From contig CALAOV010000231.1 of NCBI GenBank assembly GCA_937889515.1, forward strand, positions 1 to 45,728: a stretch of 45,728 nucleotides of DNA, written 5' to 3'. Under the pieces are notes generated by a model. The model saw only the letters and a program-made list of their open reading frames with translations. It was not told where the DNA came from and ran no database searches. Source of the DNA: an uncultured Myxococcales bacterium. Its GTDB lineage: Bacteria; Myxococcota_A; Polyangia; Fen-1088. Positions 21,101 through 30,258 of this stretch are shown here, in pieces. Made by a program: the position numbers and the translations under genes. The first letter of the stretch is position 1. The number at the start of each line of letters is the position of its first letter.

Positions 21101-21489
21101 CCGGACCGTCGTGCGGAAGCTGTAACTCCTGCGCGCTGAACGGGCACGGCACCTGCTCGGCCGTGGCGGCCGGCGGCAGCGATCCCGCCGCGATTTGTAT
21201 GGACACCGGGGCGAGCAGCTGCGGCACCACCGGGGTCTGCGACGGCGCCGGCAACTGCGCGAGCTACCCCTCGGGCGGCACCTGCGCGCCGGCGAGCTGC
21301 CCGGATGGGATGAGCCTGACCACCTCGGTCTGCGCCGCGGGACTGTGCAAACCGTCGACCGTCAACTGCGCGCCGTTCGCCTGCGATGTCGCCAACAGCG
21401 CCTGCAAGACCATGTGCACAGCCGATACGGATTGCGCATCGGGTTCCACATGCAGCGGGTCGCCCGGCAGCCCCGGCACCTGTCAGTAG
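18106..21489 (+). CDS. Giant Cys-rich repeat lipoprotein
   Basis: A 1,127-residue predicted lipoprotein. A signal peptide with lipobox VAGC puts the lipidated Cys at 36, followed by a Gly/Asp/Ser linker (DGGLDGSADGG). The rest is seven repeats starting near residues 72, 225, 375, 525, 676, 828 and 977, each about 150 residues. Each opens with a C-x4-5-C-x4-C-x3-GxCC block (for example CASNFCVDGVCC) followed by a CxxC-type SC pair, a DP..xC segment and GTCDGAGAC. The very high, evenly spaced Cys content implies many disulfides and an extracellular or outer-membrane location. Such proteins are common in myxobacterial genomes and have no known biochemical role. The GTG start has a weak GGAAGG site upstream. 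It follows the OmpA gene by 15 bases. Confidence 0.85.
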   Translation: MGDDSSQHPAVGTSHRLSARVGAAVFFWAAAVVAGCHSHGSGPQKDGGLDGSADGGPAVVCSNTNGMRRTNGVACGCNGDCASGFCVDGLCCNTACTETCKSCNTPTSPGLCGFVPAGALPRLASTCPASDMSSCGLDGTCNGNGACRSYEAGTVCAPGTCDGAAVKNIRVCDGQGTCTSGPATICAPFGCDSKTGACVITCASDNDCAGGIKCVGGSCGPKPIGAVCTAASQCASKFCADGFCCNVACSGACVSCSQSGRIGTCWPISAGNDDPHLICKASASATCGQTGRCDGIGGCAKYAAETICLAPSCNGDRLNTAGTCDGLGTCRPQGVQTCDPYQCIDGACVGRCTDNTDCVSGHTCVGGSCGPKSNGQACTTASQCASNFCVDGVCCADACQGACHSCSLASSLGTCTPSPAAATDPHGMCVDKHAASCATDGTCDGAGACHKYARGTTCAGEQCTGGVYTAASACDANGNCMAPDALPCAPYVCNGTRCFSGCTDGTDCSSGNVCTNNSCGLKPNGAFCSTKSECQSANCAQGVCCVSACASACQSCALTGMMGTCTAVPPGMPDPTESCLDQGGPSCGTNGKCQAGSCQKYVQGTPCAGASCPAAGTTFTPASSCDGAGACVTPMSTSCAPFGCGANACKTSCTADADCKSPASCNSGSCGLKPPGAVCGSGPECGTGICAQGACCLTACASKCMSCALTASAGTCTPIAANRTDPTGQCTDQGASSCKNTGFCDGNGGCQFYAAGTQCAGPSCPSGTTTASLPQSCDGAGNCKPATTQSCAPFACNGTTCIAVCTANADCAPGNVCNNGACGLRRLGQLCNAGTDCDSGNCIDGVCCSAASCGTCRACNVAGQAGSCQPTPPGGSEPHGGCTPNPPCGFDGTCDGSGACRNQPTTTSCGTGSCSGSSYTPVGTCDGAGSCAQTPVSCGHYTCGSGVCLTMCSGNGDCTGSGYTCQSSSCTNLKPLGTACVMGTECLSNLCTDGVCCSTGPSCGSCNSCALNGHGTCSAVAAGGSDPAAICMDTGASSCGTTGVCDGAGNCASYPSGGTCAPASCPDGMSLTTSVCAAGLCKPSTVNCAPFACDVANSACKTMCTADTDCASGSTCSGSPGSPGTCQ
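18319..21489 (+). repeat. Seven tandem ~450-bp coding repeats
   Basis: Unit starts at 18319, 18778, 19228, 19678, 20131, 20587 and 21034 are 459, 450, 450, 453, 456 and 447 bases apart. The units are diverged in sequence but keep Cys positions, so the duplication is old and under selection for the disulfide pattern. Confidence 0.85.
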
Positions 21490-21559
21490 TCCAGACCGTC
21501 GGCCCAATCGCAAACCTACAAACGCTTTCGAATCAGCCGTTTGGGGGCGATCCGACGCT

Positions 21560-21589
21560 TGGTTTCGGATTGGCAGGCGTGCTAGGGTA
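21560..21589 (+). promoter_or_regulatory. Candidate promoter of the giant TPR gene
   Basis: TTGGTT (21560-21565) and an extended -10 TGCTAGGGT (TAGGGT at 21584-21589) are separated by 18 bases. The start would be near 21596, leaving a leader of about 50 bases. It lies in the 157-base gap after the Cys-rich gene, so the TPR gene can be expressed independently. Confidence 0.5.
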
Positions 21590-21646
21590 CGCGCCTGTCT
21601 TAGGTTTTTCGGCACTTCGCGTCGTCGTCTCGGGGTCCCCTCTCGC

Positions 21647-24600
21647 ATGCCCACCGTCCGCGAATACGAAGCCGCTCTGCAAAGGAACCCTGCCGACACC
21701 GAGGCATTCGTTTCCTTGCGCAAGGCATATCGCCAAGCGCAAAAGCACGACCGGCTGGTCACCCTCTACGAGACGCGGGCGCAGGCGATCGAGGACCACG
21801 CCAAGGCGGGCGAGCTCTTCTACCTGGCGGCCGAGCTGCGCATCGACCAGCTGGGCGATGCCGAGGGGGCCGAGGCGGATCTGGTCAACGCCGTAGACCG
21901 CGATCCCACCCATATCCGCGCGGCCGCCCGGCTCAAAGACATCTACCGCGAGCAGGGCCGGACCGCCGACTACATGACGATGCTGGAGATGGAGGCGGCC
22001 GCCGTGGCGCGCACCCGCGATCCCGCCCGCATCGCCGAGCTGGAAGCGGAGATGGGGCAGCTGTTCCTGAACCACTTCGCCAAGCTCGAGCGCGCCGTCC
22101 GGAACCCGCAACGGGCCGGCAAGCTGGCCCCCGAGCACCTCAAGTCGATCGAGTCGGCCCGCAAGATCTACCGAGCGCTGGGCGACTTCCGCGCGGTGGT
22201 TCGACTCTACGAGCTCGAGCTGGAAGGGACCACGGACGCGCGGCGCCGGGCCGACCTGCTACTCGGCCTCGGGCGGGTGCTGGGCGAGAAGCTGGAGGAG
22301 CTGGACGCGGCCGCGCAACGGCTCTCCGAGGCGGTCCGGATTCGGCCCCGCGACGAAAAGGCGCTGGAGCTCCTGGCGGCGGTCTACGCCAACCCGAACT
22401 GGATCGGCGCCGACGGCATCGAGCGGGCCGCGGCGATCTACTTCCAGGTCGCGCGCCGCCGGCAAGAGGCGGGCGACACCGAGAACGCGATCGGATCGCT
22501 CCGCAAGGCCCTGGCGGCCGTCCCCGGCCACGCGGAATCCTCGGAGCTGCTCGAGCGGGTCTACTACGAGGCCCACCGGTTCCAGGAGCTCGATCGTTAC
22601 TACCGCGAGCGGGTCTCGGCCTCCACGGTCGAGGCCGAGCGGGTCGACTTCCTCTACAAACGCGCCCAGCTGTCCGAGGGTGAGCTCGACGATCGGGCGG
22701 AGGCTCAGCGGGTTTACAACGAGATCTCGCTCATCGAGCCCCCGGGGGGACCGGCCTCGGAGAAGCTGGTCGAGCTCTACCTGGCGGGGCACGACTACGC
22801 GCGGTTGGCCGAGCTGCGCGAGCGCCAGCTGGGGGCCGTCGCCGATCTGGGCGGGCGGGCCCGGATCATGCTCGAGCTGGCGGCGCTGTATCGGGACCGC
22901 CTGGGCGACACCGATCAGGCCGCGGTCTACCTGCACGCCGTGCTGGAGATCGAGCCCGAGAACCAGATCGCGCTGGCCGCCTACGCCGAGCACTTCCGCG
23001 AGAAGGGCGACTGGGCGGCCCTGGCGGATCTGCTCGAATTCTCCTACGAGCGGGCGCGGGTCGCCGGGGCTCCCACCGAGGATCTCTTGCCCAGGCTGGA
23101 GGAGATCGCGGCGGTCACCGAGAAGCAGCTCGGCGATCCCGAGCGGGCGCTGGCCGCCTGGCAGCGCGCCGAAGAGATCGCGCCGACCTATCCCCGCGCC
23201 CGCGAATCCCAGCGCCGGATCCTGCTCAAGAGCAAGAGCTGGGATCGGCTGGCGGCGCTGCTGGAGCGCGAGGCGGCCGCGCAGACCGAGCCCGCCGCGC
23301 GGATGGACATCCTGCGCCGGGTGGCGCAGCTCCACCGAGAAAAGCTGGGGAACGCCAAGCGCGCCATCGAGGTCTACCGGGAGATCCTGCGCGCCGATCC
23401 GCACGACGCCGTGTCGATGCGGGCGCTGGTCGAGATCTACGAGCGCGAGGGGGACTTCGCCGGCCTCGCGAACGCGCTGCGCGAGCAGATCGAGCTGACC
23501 ACGGCCAAGCAGGAACGGGTGAGCCTGCTCCGCCGGGTGCTGGTGATCTACGACGAGCGCAGCGGGGATCTGGTGCAGGGCCAGTGGGCGGCGAACGAGA
23601 TCCTGCAGGCGGTCCCCGGCGATCGCGACACCCTGACGCGCCTCGAACGGATCCTCGAGCGGGCCGGCCAGCCGGCCGACCTGGTGCGGGTGCTCGAGCT
23701 GCACGCCAAGCACGCCGCCAACGCCGACGAGAAGCTGCAGCTCTTCCGCCGCATCGCGGAGATCCTCTACACCAAGCTGCAGGATCCCACCGGCGCCGCC
23801 GCGCGCCTGGAGGAGGTGGTCCGGCTCGATCCCGATGATGCCAAGGCGCTGGGCGGCCTCATGGAGATCTACACGACCCTCGGCCGCCACGAGGATCTGG
23901 CGCGGGTCCTCGACGTGCAGGTCGAACGGGTGATCGCCGACCCCGCGGAGCAGGCGGAGTACCTGCGCCAGCTCGCCCGTCTGGTCGAAGGACCGCTCGG
24001 CGATGGCCCGCGGGCGCGCAAGTCATGGGAACAGATCGCCGACCTGCTCCCCACCGATGCCGAGGCGCTGGAAGCGCTGTCGCGCCTCTACACCGCCGAG
24101 AAGGACTGGCCGATGCTGGTCCGGATCCTCGATCGGCAGGCGCCGCTCGCGACCGAGCCCGGGCGCGCCGTAGAGCTGGCTCTGCTGCGCGCGCAGGTCT
24201 TCGACGAGAAGCTCCACGACATCGACGCCGCCGCCGAGGCGCTCGAGCGCCTGATCGCCGAGATCGATCCGCGCAGCGCCGAGGCACACACCCGCCTGCG
24301 GGCGTACTACGAACAGGACGAAGACTGGCCGCGGGTGGTCAAGATCGCGGAGCGGCAGCTGTTCCTGACCGAAGACCCCGCCCAGCGGGTGCCGCGTTCG
24401 ATGGAGTTCGCGGCCCTGGTGCGCGATCGGCTGGGCGACGACCGCAAGGCCATCTCCATCTACGAACGGGTGCTGGAGATCGAGCCGGAGAACTTGGCCG
24501 CGCTCGAGGCCGTGGCCGGCCTCTACGGGACGACCGGCAACTACCAGCGCCTGGCCTACGCCGACGAGAAGCTGCTCGAGCGCATCGAGGAGCCGGCGGC

Positions 24601-27600
24601 CCGCCGGAAGCTGCTGGTCGAGATCGGCGAGATCTACGAAAACCACCTGGACGAGCCCCGCCGGGGATTCGATTGGTACCGCCGCGCGTACATCGAGGGG
24701 CCGACCGCGGAGAACCTGCAGCTGGTCGACCAGGCCGCCGAGCGCCACAAGCTCTTCGAGGACCTGATCCAGATCTACGAAGGCGCGCGCGCGCGGGCGA
24801 CCGAAGCGTTCGAGCAGCTGGCCGCCTCGCTCAAGATCGCCCTCATCTATGAGGAGAAGCTGGCCGATCCGGCGCGGGCCTTCCAGACGCTGGTCGACAC
24901 CCTGCCCGCCGATCCCGCGGGCGACGAGCTGCTGCACAACCTGGAGCGGCTGGCCGAGCGAACCGGCGACTGGAAACGCCTGCTCGACGTCTACGCGCAG
25001 GTCGCGCGCGCGCGCACGGAGACCGAGGAGCGGGTCGAGCTCCTGCGGTTGCGCGCCGACGTACGCGAACGGCGCATGGGCGATCCGTCGGGCGCCCTCG
25101 ACGAGACGCTGCGCAGCTTCGCGATCGAGCCCAAGAACCCGCGGACCCAGGAAGAGGTCCTACGCCTGGCGCGCGTCACCGGCCGCTGGGAAGAGGCGAT
25201 CAAGGTTCAGGGCCAGCTGTTCGCGCTGGCCGAGGAGCTGACCGACAAGCTCACCGTCGCGCGCAACGCGGCCCACCTGGTCGAGCACGAGGTCAAGGAT
25301 CTGGTGCGCGCGTTCCGCGCCTACCTGAACGCCTTCCGGCTGGCGCCCGACGACGAGGAGATCGTGGGCCACCTCTGGCGCCTGGCGTCTCTCATCGGCC
25401 GCTACGACGGCGGTGCTGGCCTGGCGCCCGGCCTCACCGAGACGCCGGACGACCTCGACAAGCCGCACGATCTCGAGGCGCCGCCAGCCGAGTCCGAAGC
25501 GCAAGCGGAGGCCGATGCCGAGGCTGGCGCCGAGATGGAGGACGAAGGCGGCCCCGAGACCGGCATTGACGTCGGAGCCGAGGCGGCGCGCGACACGGAA
25601 GCTGCGGCCGACGATCTGGATGTCGTTTCGGTCGAGGTCGACGTGGACGTCGATGGCGCCGCCGACGCCGAGGCGGCTCCTTTCGACGACGAGAACGTGG
25701 CGACACCTCCGCCCGTCGCCGCCACCGGCGAGCCGACGGCGGCCGCACCCCCATCCGCCCTGGGTGCGCGGGGAGAGTTCTCCGACGAAGCCGACGCTGA
25801 GGACGATCAGATCGAGGAGATCGGCGACGAGGAGCTGCTCGAGGAGCGCGAAGACGACGAGGCGGTCGCGCGTCCGCCCGCGCCGCCTCCGATGATGCGG
25901 TCCGCCGAGGACCAGCCTTTTTCGACCCCCTGGGAGGAGCTGGCGGCCGCCTACGAAGGGCTGCCGGCCGAAGACACCGACGATCGCTGGGTCTACCTGC
26001 GCAAGATCGCCGAGGTCTGGGAGCGCGGACAGCACGACGTCGACCGGGCCCTCGACGCGCTCGAGCGAGCATTCCGCCTCGACATCACCGACACCGAGAT
26101 CCGCGCGGAGCTGGAGCGGATCGGCGAGCAGTACAACCGCTGGGAGCGCATCGCCGAGATCTACCTGGGCTCGATCGACGAGTTCGGGCCGATCGATGCC
26201 GCCGTGACCCTGCACCACGACGCCGCACTGGTCCGCGAGCGCCTCGGTCAAATCGACAAGGCGGAGGAGCTCTATCGGGCGATCCTGCGGCTCAAATCGG
26301 ACGACCCGCGGGCGATCCAGCGGGTCGAAGAGATCTGCCGCGAGCAGGAGCGCTGGGAGGATCTGGCCAACGTGCTCGAGCAACGGACGGGCGCGCCGAC
26401 CGAGGCGATGCCGCAAGGGCCCGAGCGCCGCCGCCGGCTGCGCGAGCTTGCGACGCTCTACGAGGCGCGTCTCGAGCGGCCCTACGAGGCCATCGATACT
26501 CTCGAGCGCCTGCTGAGAGAGTCGTCGGAAGAGGAACGCGGCACGGCCGAGCCGCCGTCCGAGCCGCCTTCCTCGGAAGAGACCCTGGGCGCCTACCAGG
26601 CGCTGGCGCGACTCTACTCGCGGGTGGGGCTGTGGGCGAAGGTGGTCGAGAGCCTGCAGAACCAGGCGGATCTCACCGCCGATCGGACCGCCGCGCGGAC
26701 CCTGCGCCTCGAGGTCGCCGCGGTATACGAAAAAGAGCTGGCGCTGCCCGATCGCGCGATCGAGGCCTACGAGGCCGTTCTGGCCGAGATCCCCGAGGAC
26801 GCAGAGGCGCTGGCGGCGCTCGATCGTCTCACCGAATCGCACGGCCGCTTCGACGATCTGCAGGACATCCTGCGGCGCCGGGCGGCGGTGGCGACCGGCG
26901 CGGAGCGGATCGAGATCGTGCGCCGGCGCGCGCGCATTCTTCAGGATCGCCTCAACAACCCGGAGGCGGCGGCGGGCGCCCTGAGAGACCTGGGCACCGA
27001 GGCGATCGCCGACGACGATCTGCTGGCCGCGCTCCTGCGCAACCTGCGGCGCGCCGGCCTGGCGCACGAGGCGGCGCGGGTGCTGACCCAGCGGATCGAC
27101 ATGGAGCGCGCGCGCAAGAAGAACGCCAACATGGCGCGCATCACCGAGCTCAACCTGGAGCTCAGCCTGCTCCGGCTCGACGACCTGAACGATCCCGCGG
27201 CGGCACGCAAGGAGGTCGACGCGGCCCTGCAGGCTTCGCCCGACAATCCGGCTGCCCTCTCGGCCCTGGCCCGTCTCTACCTCAAGGAGAATGACTTCGC
27301 CGGGTACTCGGCCACCCGCGTGCGCGAGGCCCGGGCCTTGAAGGGACAGCCCGAAGCGGTGGAGGCGCTACTCGACGCGGGACGCGTCTACCGAGAGCAG
27401 CTCGCGTCGCCGGAGAAGGCGCAGGAGTGCTTCGAGGCGGCGCTGCTCGAGGATCCAACCAACGCCGAGGCGTTGCGCTCGCTGGCGGCGGTGCTGGCCA
27501 CCCAGAACAAGTGGGACGAAGCGCAGAAGGTGCTGGCCCGCCAGCTCGAGATCACCCAGGAGCCGACCGCGCGCGCGGCCGTCCTCAGCGATCTCGCCCG

Positions 27601-29911
27601 GCTCGCCTGGGAGGGAGCAGGCGACGGCGTCGAGGCCCAGCGCTATCTCGACGAGGCGCTCGCCCTGGTGCCCGACCATCTGCCGGCGATCCTGGCCATC
27701 GCGGACATCTACTACAAAGAAGGCCAGTGGGAGCAGGCGGAGAAGCGCCTGACCGAGGCGGTCCGCCGGCTTCGCCACCAGCCCCAGCAGGCGGCGCGCC
27801 TCTTCCAGCGCCTGGCCGAGGTTCACGAGAAGACCGGCAGGCTCGACGAGGCCTATCGACAGCTCATCGAGGCCGACAAGATGGGGCCGGGGCAGTTGCT
27901 CACCAAGCTGTCGCTGGGCGAGAACCGTTTCCGCGCAGGCAAGTGGCGTGAGGCGGCCCTGCATCTGGGCAGCCTGGGCGACCACCCGGACGCGGCGCTC
28001 TACCCGGACGAGGTGGCGGACGCGCTCGCCCACGCGGCGCAGGCCGAGACCAAGCTTCGCCGACCAGAACGCGCCATCGATCTCTACGAGGGGGCGCTCA
28101 AGCTGCGGGCCGGACATCGCGCCTCGCTGCGCGCCCTGGCCGACCTCGCGCTCGAGCGCGGCGAAAAGGATAAGGCGGCCAGCTACCTGCGACGCATCGC
28201 CGAAGAATCGTCCGACCGGGTCGAGCGGGCGCAGACCTTCGAGCAGCTGGGCGATCAGTACCTCGAGCTCGACGACGAGAAGCAGGCCCTGTGGGCCTAC
28301 GGCGAGGCGAGGCGCGCCTCGGGCGCCCCCTCCGAGGAGCAAGTCTCGCTCCTCGAGAAGATGCTCAAGCTCCAGCGGGCGAGCGGCGAGGCGGAGAACG
28401 CCGCGCAGACCTCGGCGCTGCTCATCGACCTGGTCAAGGATCCCAAGGAGCGCGCCGAACGGCGCCGCGACGCCGCCGTCTTGCTGGCGGAGCAGGGGGA
28501 GACCCGCGAGGCCGCGGCGCTGCTCGACCAGTCGCTCGGCGAAGATCCCAACGACGAAGGCGCGCTGGCGGCGCTGTGTGACCTGGCCGATCGCCTACCG
28601 GCTGGCTTTGGTCTGGCCGACCGCCTCTCGCGCGCGCTGGTGGCCCTGCCCCCCGCCGCCGACCAGCCGGCCGCCCGCGCCCGTCGCGCGCGTTTGTGGC
28701 AGCGCCACGGCGAGCTGTCCCGGACACGCGATCCCGACGTGGCGATCGCCGCCTTCGAGCAGGTGGTCGCGCTGGTGCCCGATCAGCTGCCGGCCCGCGA
28801 AGAGCTGGCGGTGCTCTACGGCGATCGCCCCACCCACGATGACGCGGCCATCGAGAACCACCGGCGGCTGCTGGATGCCGACATCACGCGCTCGTCGTCC
28901 CTTCGCGCGCTCGGCGCGATCTACGCGCGCCGCGGCCAGATCGATCGCACCCGCTGCTGTCACGAAGTGCTGGCGCTGCTCGGCACGGCGACGCCGGCGG
29001 AGACCGCCTTCCTGGAGGCGAACCCACCCGCCGCCATGAAGCCCGAGGAGCCGTACGCGGCCAACCTGGACGAGGGCGATCGACAGGGACACCTGGCGTT
29101 GCCGGAAGCGACCATGATGTCGGAGATCTTTTCCTGCCTGTGGGCCGGAGCGCCGGGGCTCATCGGCCAGCGGCTCGACGATTTCGGGGTGTCGGCCCGC
29201 GACAAGGTGTCGCCGATGGCGGATCTCGACCTCGGCAAGATCTACGGCCAGGTGGCCAAGGCGCTGGGAAACAAGAAGACGGCGCTCTACGTGCGGGCCG
29301 ACGGGCCACCCGACGACGTGACCATCGTGGTACAGGCGCCGCCGGCGCTGATCGTGGGCCCCGGCCTGGCCGCGGACATCCCGGCCGCCGACATCCGCTT
29401 TCAGATCGCGCGCGGGCTCGAGCTGACCCGCCCGGAGTACATCCTGGCGGCCGGGGTGCGCCCCAAGCAGTTCACCGCGCTGTTCGCCAGCGTGCTGAAG
29501 GCCTTCCACCCCCGCCACGCCAAACGCCGCGCGACCACGGGGGACGCCGCCGCCGAGCAGGCCGCCAAGCTCAAGAAGAACGTCCCCTACAAGGTCTCCA
29601 AGCAGCTGGTCGAGCTATTCCAGGGCCTCGGAACGACCTCCTGGAGCTCGCTGCGCTGGCGCGCGGTGGTCCACCAGATCGGCAACCGCACCGGGCTGGT
29701 TTTCTGCGGTGAGCTGGCCACCGCGGCGCGCATCGTCATCAAGGACAGCGGCGGCCTGCCCGACGGGGAAATCGCCTCGACGGAAGACATCCGCCGGCTG
29801 GCCCAGACCAACGAGCCATTGCGCGAGCTCCTGCGTTTCGCGATCAGCGAGGACTACTTCGGACTGCGCGAGAAGCTCGGCACGGCGATCGACAAGGCCG
29901 CCGCGGCCTAG
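21647..29911 (+). CDS. Giant TPR protein with acidic linker and C-terminal pseudo-peptidase-like domain
   Basis: A 2,754-residue protein. Residues 1-1260 and about 1430-2460 are continuous TPR-type helical repeats (recurring LGD...A...Y..VLEIEPEN..AL..L...Y). Between them, about 1264-1424, is a disordered acidic linker rich in Asp, Glu and Ala. The last 290 residues are a separate domain with LIVGPGLAADIPAADIRFQI, ARGLELTRPEYILAAGV, and WRAVVHQIGNRTGLVFCGEL. This domain type ends other myxobacterial TPR proteins and is laid out like M48-type peptidases. The HExxH helix position reads ARGLELTR, so zinc chemistry is not expected. There is no signal peptide, so it is cytoplasmic and probably a scaffold. 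The ATG at 21647 fits the N-terminus MPTVREYEAAL. Its stop is shared as a CTAG with the small convergent gene. Confidence 0.9.
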   Translation: MPTVREYEAALQRNPADTEAFVSLRKAYRQAQKHDRLVTLYETRAQAIEDHAKAGELFYLAAELRIDQLGDAEGAEADLVNAVDRDPTHIRAAARLKDIYREQGRTADYMTMLEMEAAAVARTRDPARIAELEAEMGQLFLNHFAKLERAVRNPQRAGKLAPEHLKSIESARKIYRALGDFRAVVRLYELELEGTTDARRRADLLLGLGRVLGEKLEELDAAAQRLSEAVRIRPRDEKALELLAAVYANPNWIGADGIERAAAIYFQVARRRQEAGDTENAIGSLRKALAAVPGHAESSELLERVYYEAHRFQELDRYYRERVSASTVEAERVDFLYKRAQLSEGELDDRAEAQRVYNEISLIEPPGGPASEKLVELYLAGHDYARLAELRERQLGAVADLGGRARIMLELAALYRDRLGDTDQAAVYLHAVLEIEPENQIALAAYAEHFREKGDWAALADLLEFSYERARVAGAPTEDLLPRLEEIAAVTEKQLGDPERALAAWQRAEEIAPTYPRARESQRRILLKSKSWDRLAALLEREAAAQTEPAARMDILRRVAQLHREKLGNAKRAIEVYREILRADPHDAVSMRALVEIYEREGDFAGLANALREQIELTTAKQERVSLLRRVLVIYDERSGDLVQGQWAANEILQAVPGDRDTLTRLERILERAGQPADLVRVLELHAKHAANADEKLQLFRRIAEILYTKLQDPTGAAARLEEVVRLDPDDAKALGGLMEIYTTLGRHEDLARVLDVQVERVIADPAEQAEYLRQLARLVEGPLGDGPRARKSWEQIADLLPTDAEALEALSRLYTAEKDWPMLVRILDRQAPLATEPGRAVELALLRAQVFDEKLHDIDAAAEALERLIAEIDPRSAEAHTRLRAYYEQDEDWPRVVKIAERQLFLTEDPAQRVPRSMEFAALVRDRLGDDRKAISIYERVLEIEPENLAALEAVAGLYGTTGNYQRLAYADEKLLERIEEPAARRKLLVEIGEIYENHLDEPRRGFDWYRRAYIEGPTAENLQLVDQAAERHKLFEDLIQIYEGARARATEAFEQLAASLKIALIYEEKLADPARAFQTLVDTLPADPAGDELLHNLERLAERTGDWKRLLDVYAQVARARTETEERVELLRLRADVRERRMGDPSGALDETLRSFAIEPKNPRTQEEVLRLARVTGRWEEAIKVQGQLFALAEELTDKLTVARNAAHLVEHEVKDLVRAFRAYLNAFRLAPDDEEIVGHLWRLASLIGRYDGGAGLAPGLTETPDDLDKPHDLEAPPAESEAQAEADAEAGAEMEDEGGPETGIDVGAEAARDTEAAADDLDVVSVEVDVDVDGAADAEAAPFDDENVATPPPVAATGEPTAAAPPSALGARGEFSDEADAEDDQIEEIGDEELLEEREDDEAVARPPAPPPMMRSAEDQPFSTPWEELAAAYEGLPAEDTDDRWVYLRKIAEVWERGQHDVDRALDALERAFRLDITDTEIRAELERIGEQYNRWERIAEIYLGSIDEFGPIDAAVTLHHDAALVRERLGQIDKAEELYRAILRLKSDDPRAIQRVEEICREQERWEDLANVLEQRTGAPTEAMPQGPERRRRLRELATLYEARLERPYEAIDTLERLLRESSEEERGTAEPPSEPPSSEETLGAYQALARLYSRVGLWAKVVESLQNQADLTADRTAARTLRLEVAAVYEKELALPDRAIEAYEAVLAEIPEDAEALAALDRLTESHGRFDDLQDILRRRAAVATGAERIEIVRRRARILQDRLNNPEAAAGALRDLGTEAIADDDLLAALLRNLRRAGLAHEAARVLTQRIDMERARKKNANMARITELNLELSLLRLDDLNDPAAARKEVDAALQASPDNPAALSALARLYLKENDFAGYSATRVREARALKGQPEAVEALLDAGRVYREQLASPEKAQECFEAALLEDPTNAEALRSLAAVLATQNKWDEAQKVLARQLEITQEPTARAAVLSDLARLAWEGAGDGVEAQRYLDEALALVPDHLPAILAIADIYYKEGQWEQAEKRLTEAVRRLRHQPQQAARLFQRLAEVHEKTGRLDEAYRQLIEADKMGPGQLLTKLSLGENRFRAGKWREAALHLGSLGDHPDAALYPDEVADALAHAAQAETKLRRPERAIDLYEGALKLRAGHRASLRALADLALERGEKDKAASYLRRIAEESSDRVERAQTFEQLGDQYLELDDEKQALWAYGEARRASGAPSEEQVSLLEKMLKLQRASGEAENAAQTSALLIDLVKDPKERAERRRDAAVLLAEQGETREAAALLDQSLGEDPNDEGALAALCDLADRLPAGFGLADRLSRALVALPPAADQPAARARRARLWQRHGELSRTRDPDVAIAAFEQVVALVPDQLPAREELAVLYGDRPTHDDAAIENHRRLLDADITRSSSLRALGAIYARRGQIDRTRCCHEVLALLGTATPAETAFLEANPPAAMKPEEPYAANLDEGDRQGHLALPEATMMSEIFSCLWAGAPGLIGQRLDDFGVSARDKVSPMADLDLGKIYGQVAKALGNKKTALYVRADGPPDDVTIVVQAPPALIVGPGLAADIPAADIRFQIARGLELTRPEYILAAGVRPKQFTALFASVLKAFHPRHAKRRATTGDAAAEQAAKLKKNVPYKVSKQLVELFQGLGTTSWSSLRWRAVVHQIGNRTGLVFCGELATAARIVIKDSGGLPDGEIASTEDIRRLAQTNEPLRELLRFAISEDYFGLREKLGTAIDKAAAA

Positions 29912-30078
29912 GACTCGAGCTCGGCCAGAGCGGCCAGCGGCAGCGGAAATTCCTCGAACCAGGCCAGGAGCCGGTTGATGTCGTTCTGAAACGCGATGTC
30001 GCCGCGGATGTCGCCCTGGTCGCTCAGCGCCTGGCGGACCTCGGTGGGGGCCACGATTCTGATCTTGGGATAGCTCAT
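29908..30078 (-). CDS. Small 56-residue protein, unknown
   Basis: A short frame starting at ATG 30078 and ending at TAG 29908-29910. The protein begins MSYPKIRIVAPTEVRQAL, has a central GDIRGDIAFQNDINRLLAWF segment and a C-terminal Leu/Ala/Glu helix. Nearly all third codon positions are G or C, as in real genes here, and an AGGTG site lies 6-7 bases upstream. It converges on the giant TPR gene and the palindrome CTAG supplies the stop codon of both. No family was recognised. It could be an adaptor or the remnant of a larger gene. Confidence 0.6.
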   Translation of the reverse strand: MSYPKIRIVAPTEVRQALSDQGDIRGDIAFQNDINRLLAWFEEFPLPLAALAELES

Positions 30079-30258
30079 GGAAGCACCTGTTCCGCTTTAC
30101 CTCTCCCCAGAAAAAGCAATCGCCGTGCCAGGCCACCGGCCGCCTTTGGTCGCCGCGCCCGACCATTTCTCCGTCGCCGGGCAGTCCAGACGGACACAGG
30201 TGGACGTCCGCCGCGTGGCAAGCCCGCCACGGTCGCGCCCGGGAGCGTCAACGCGGCG

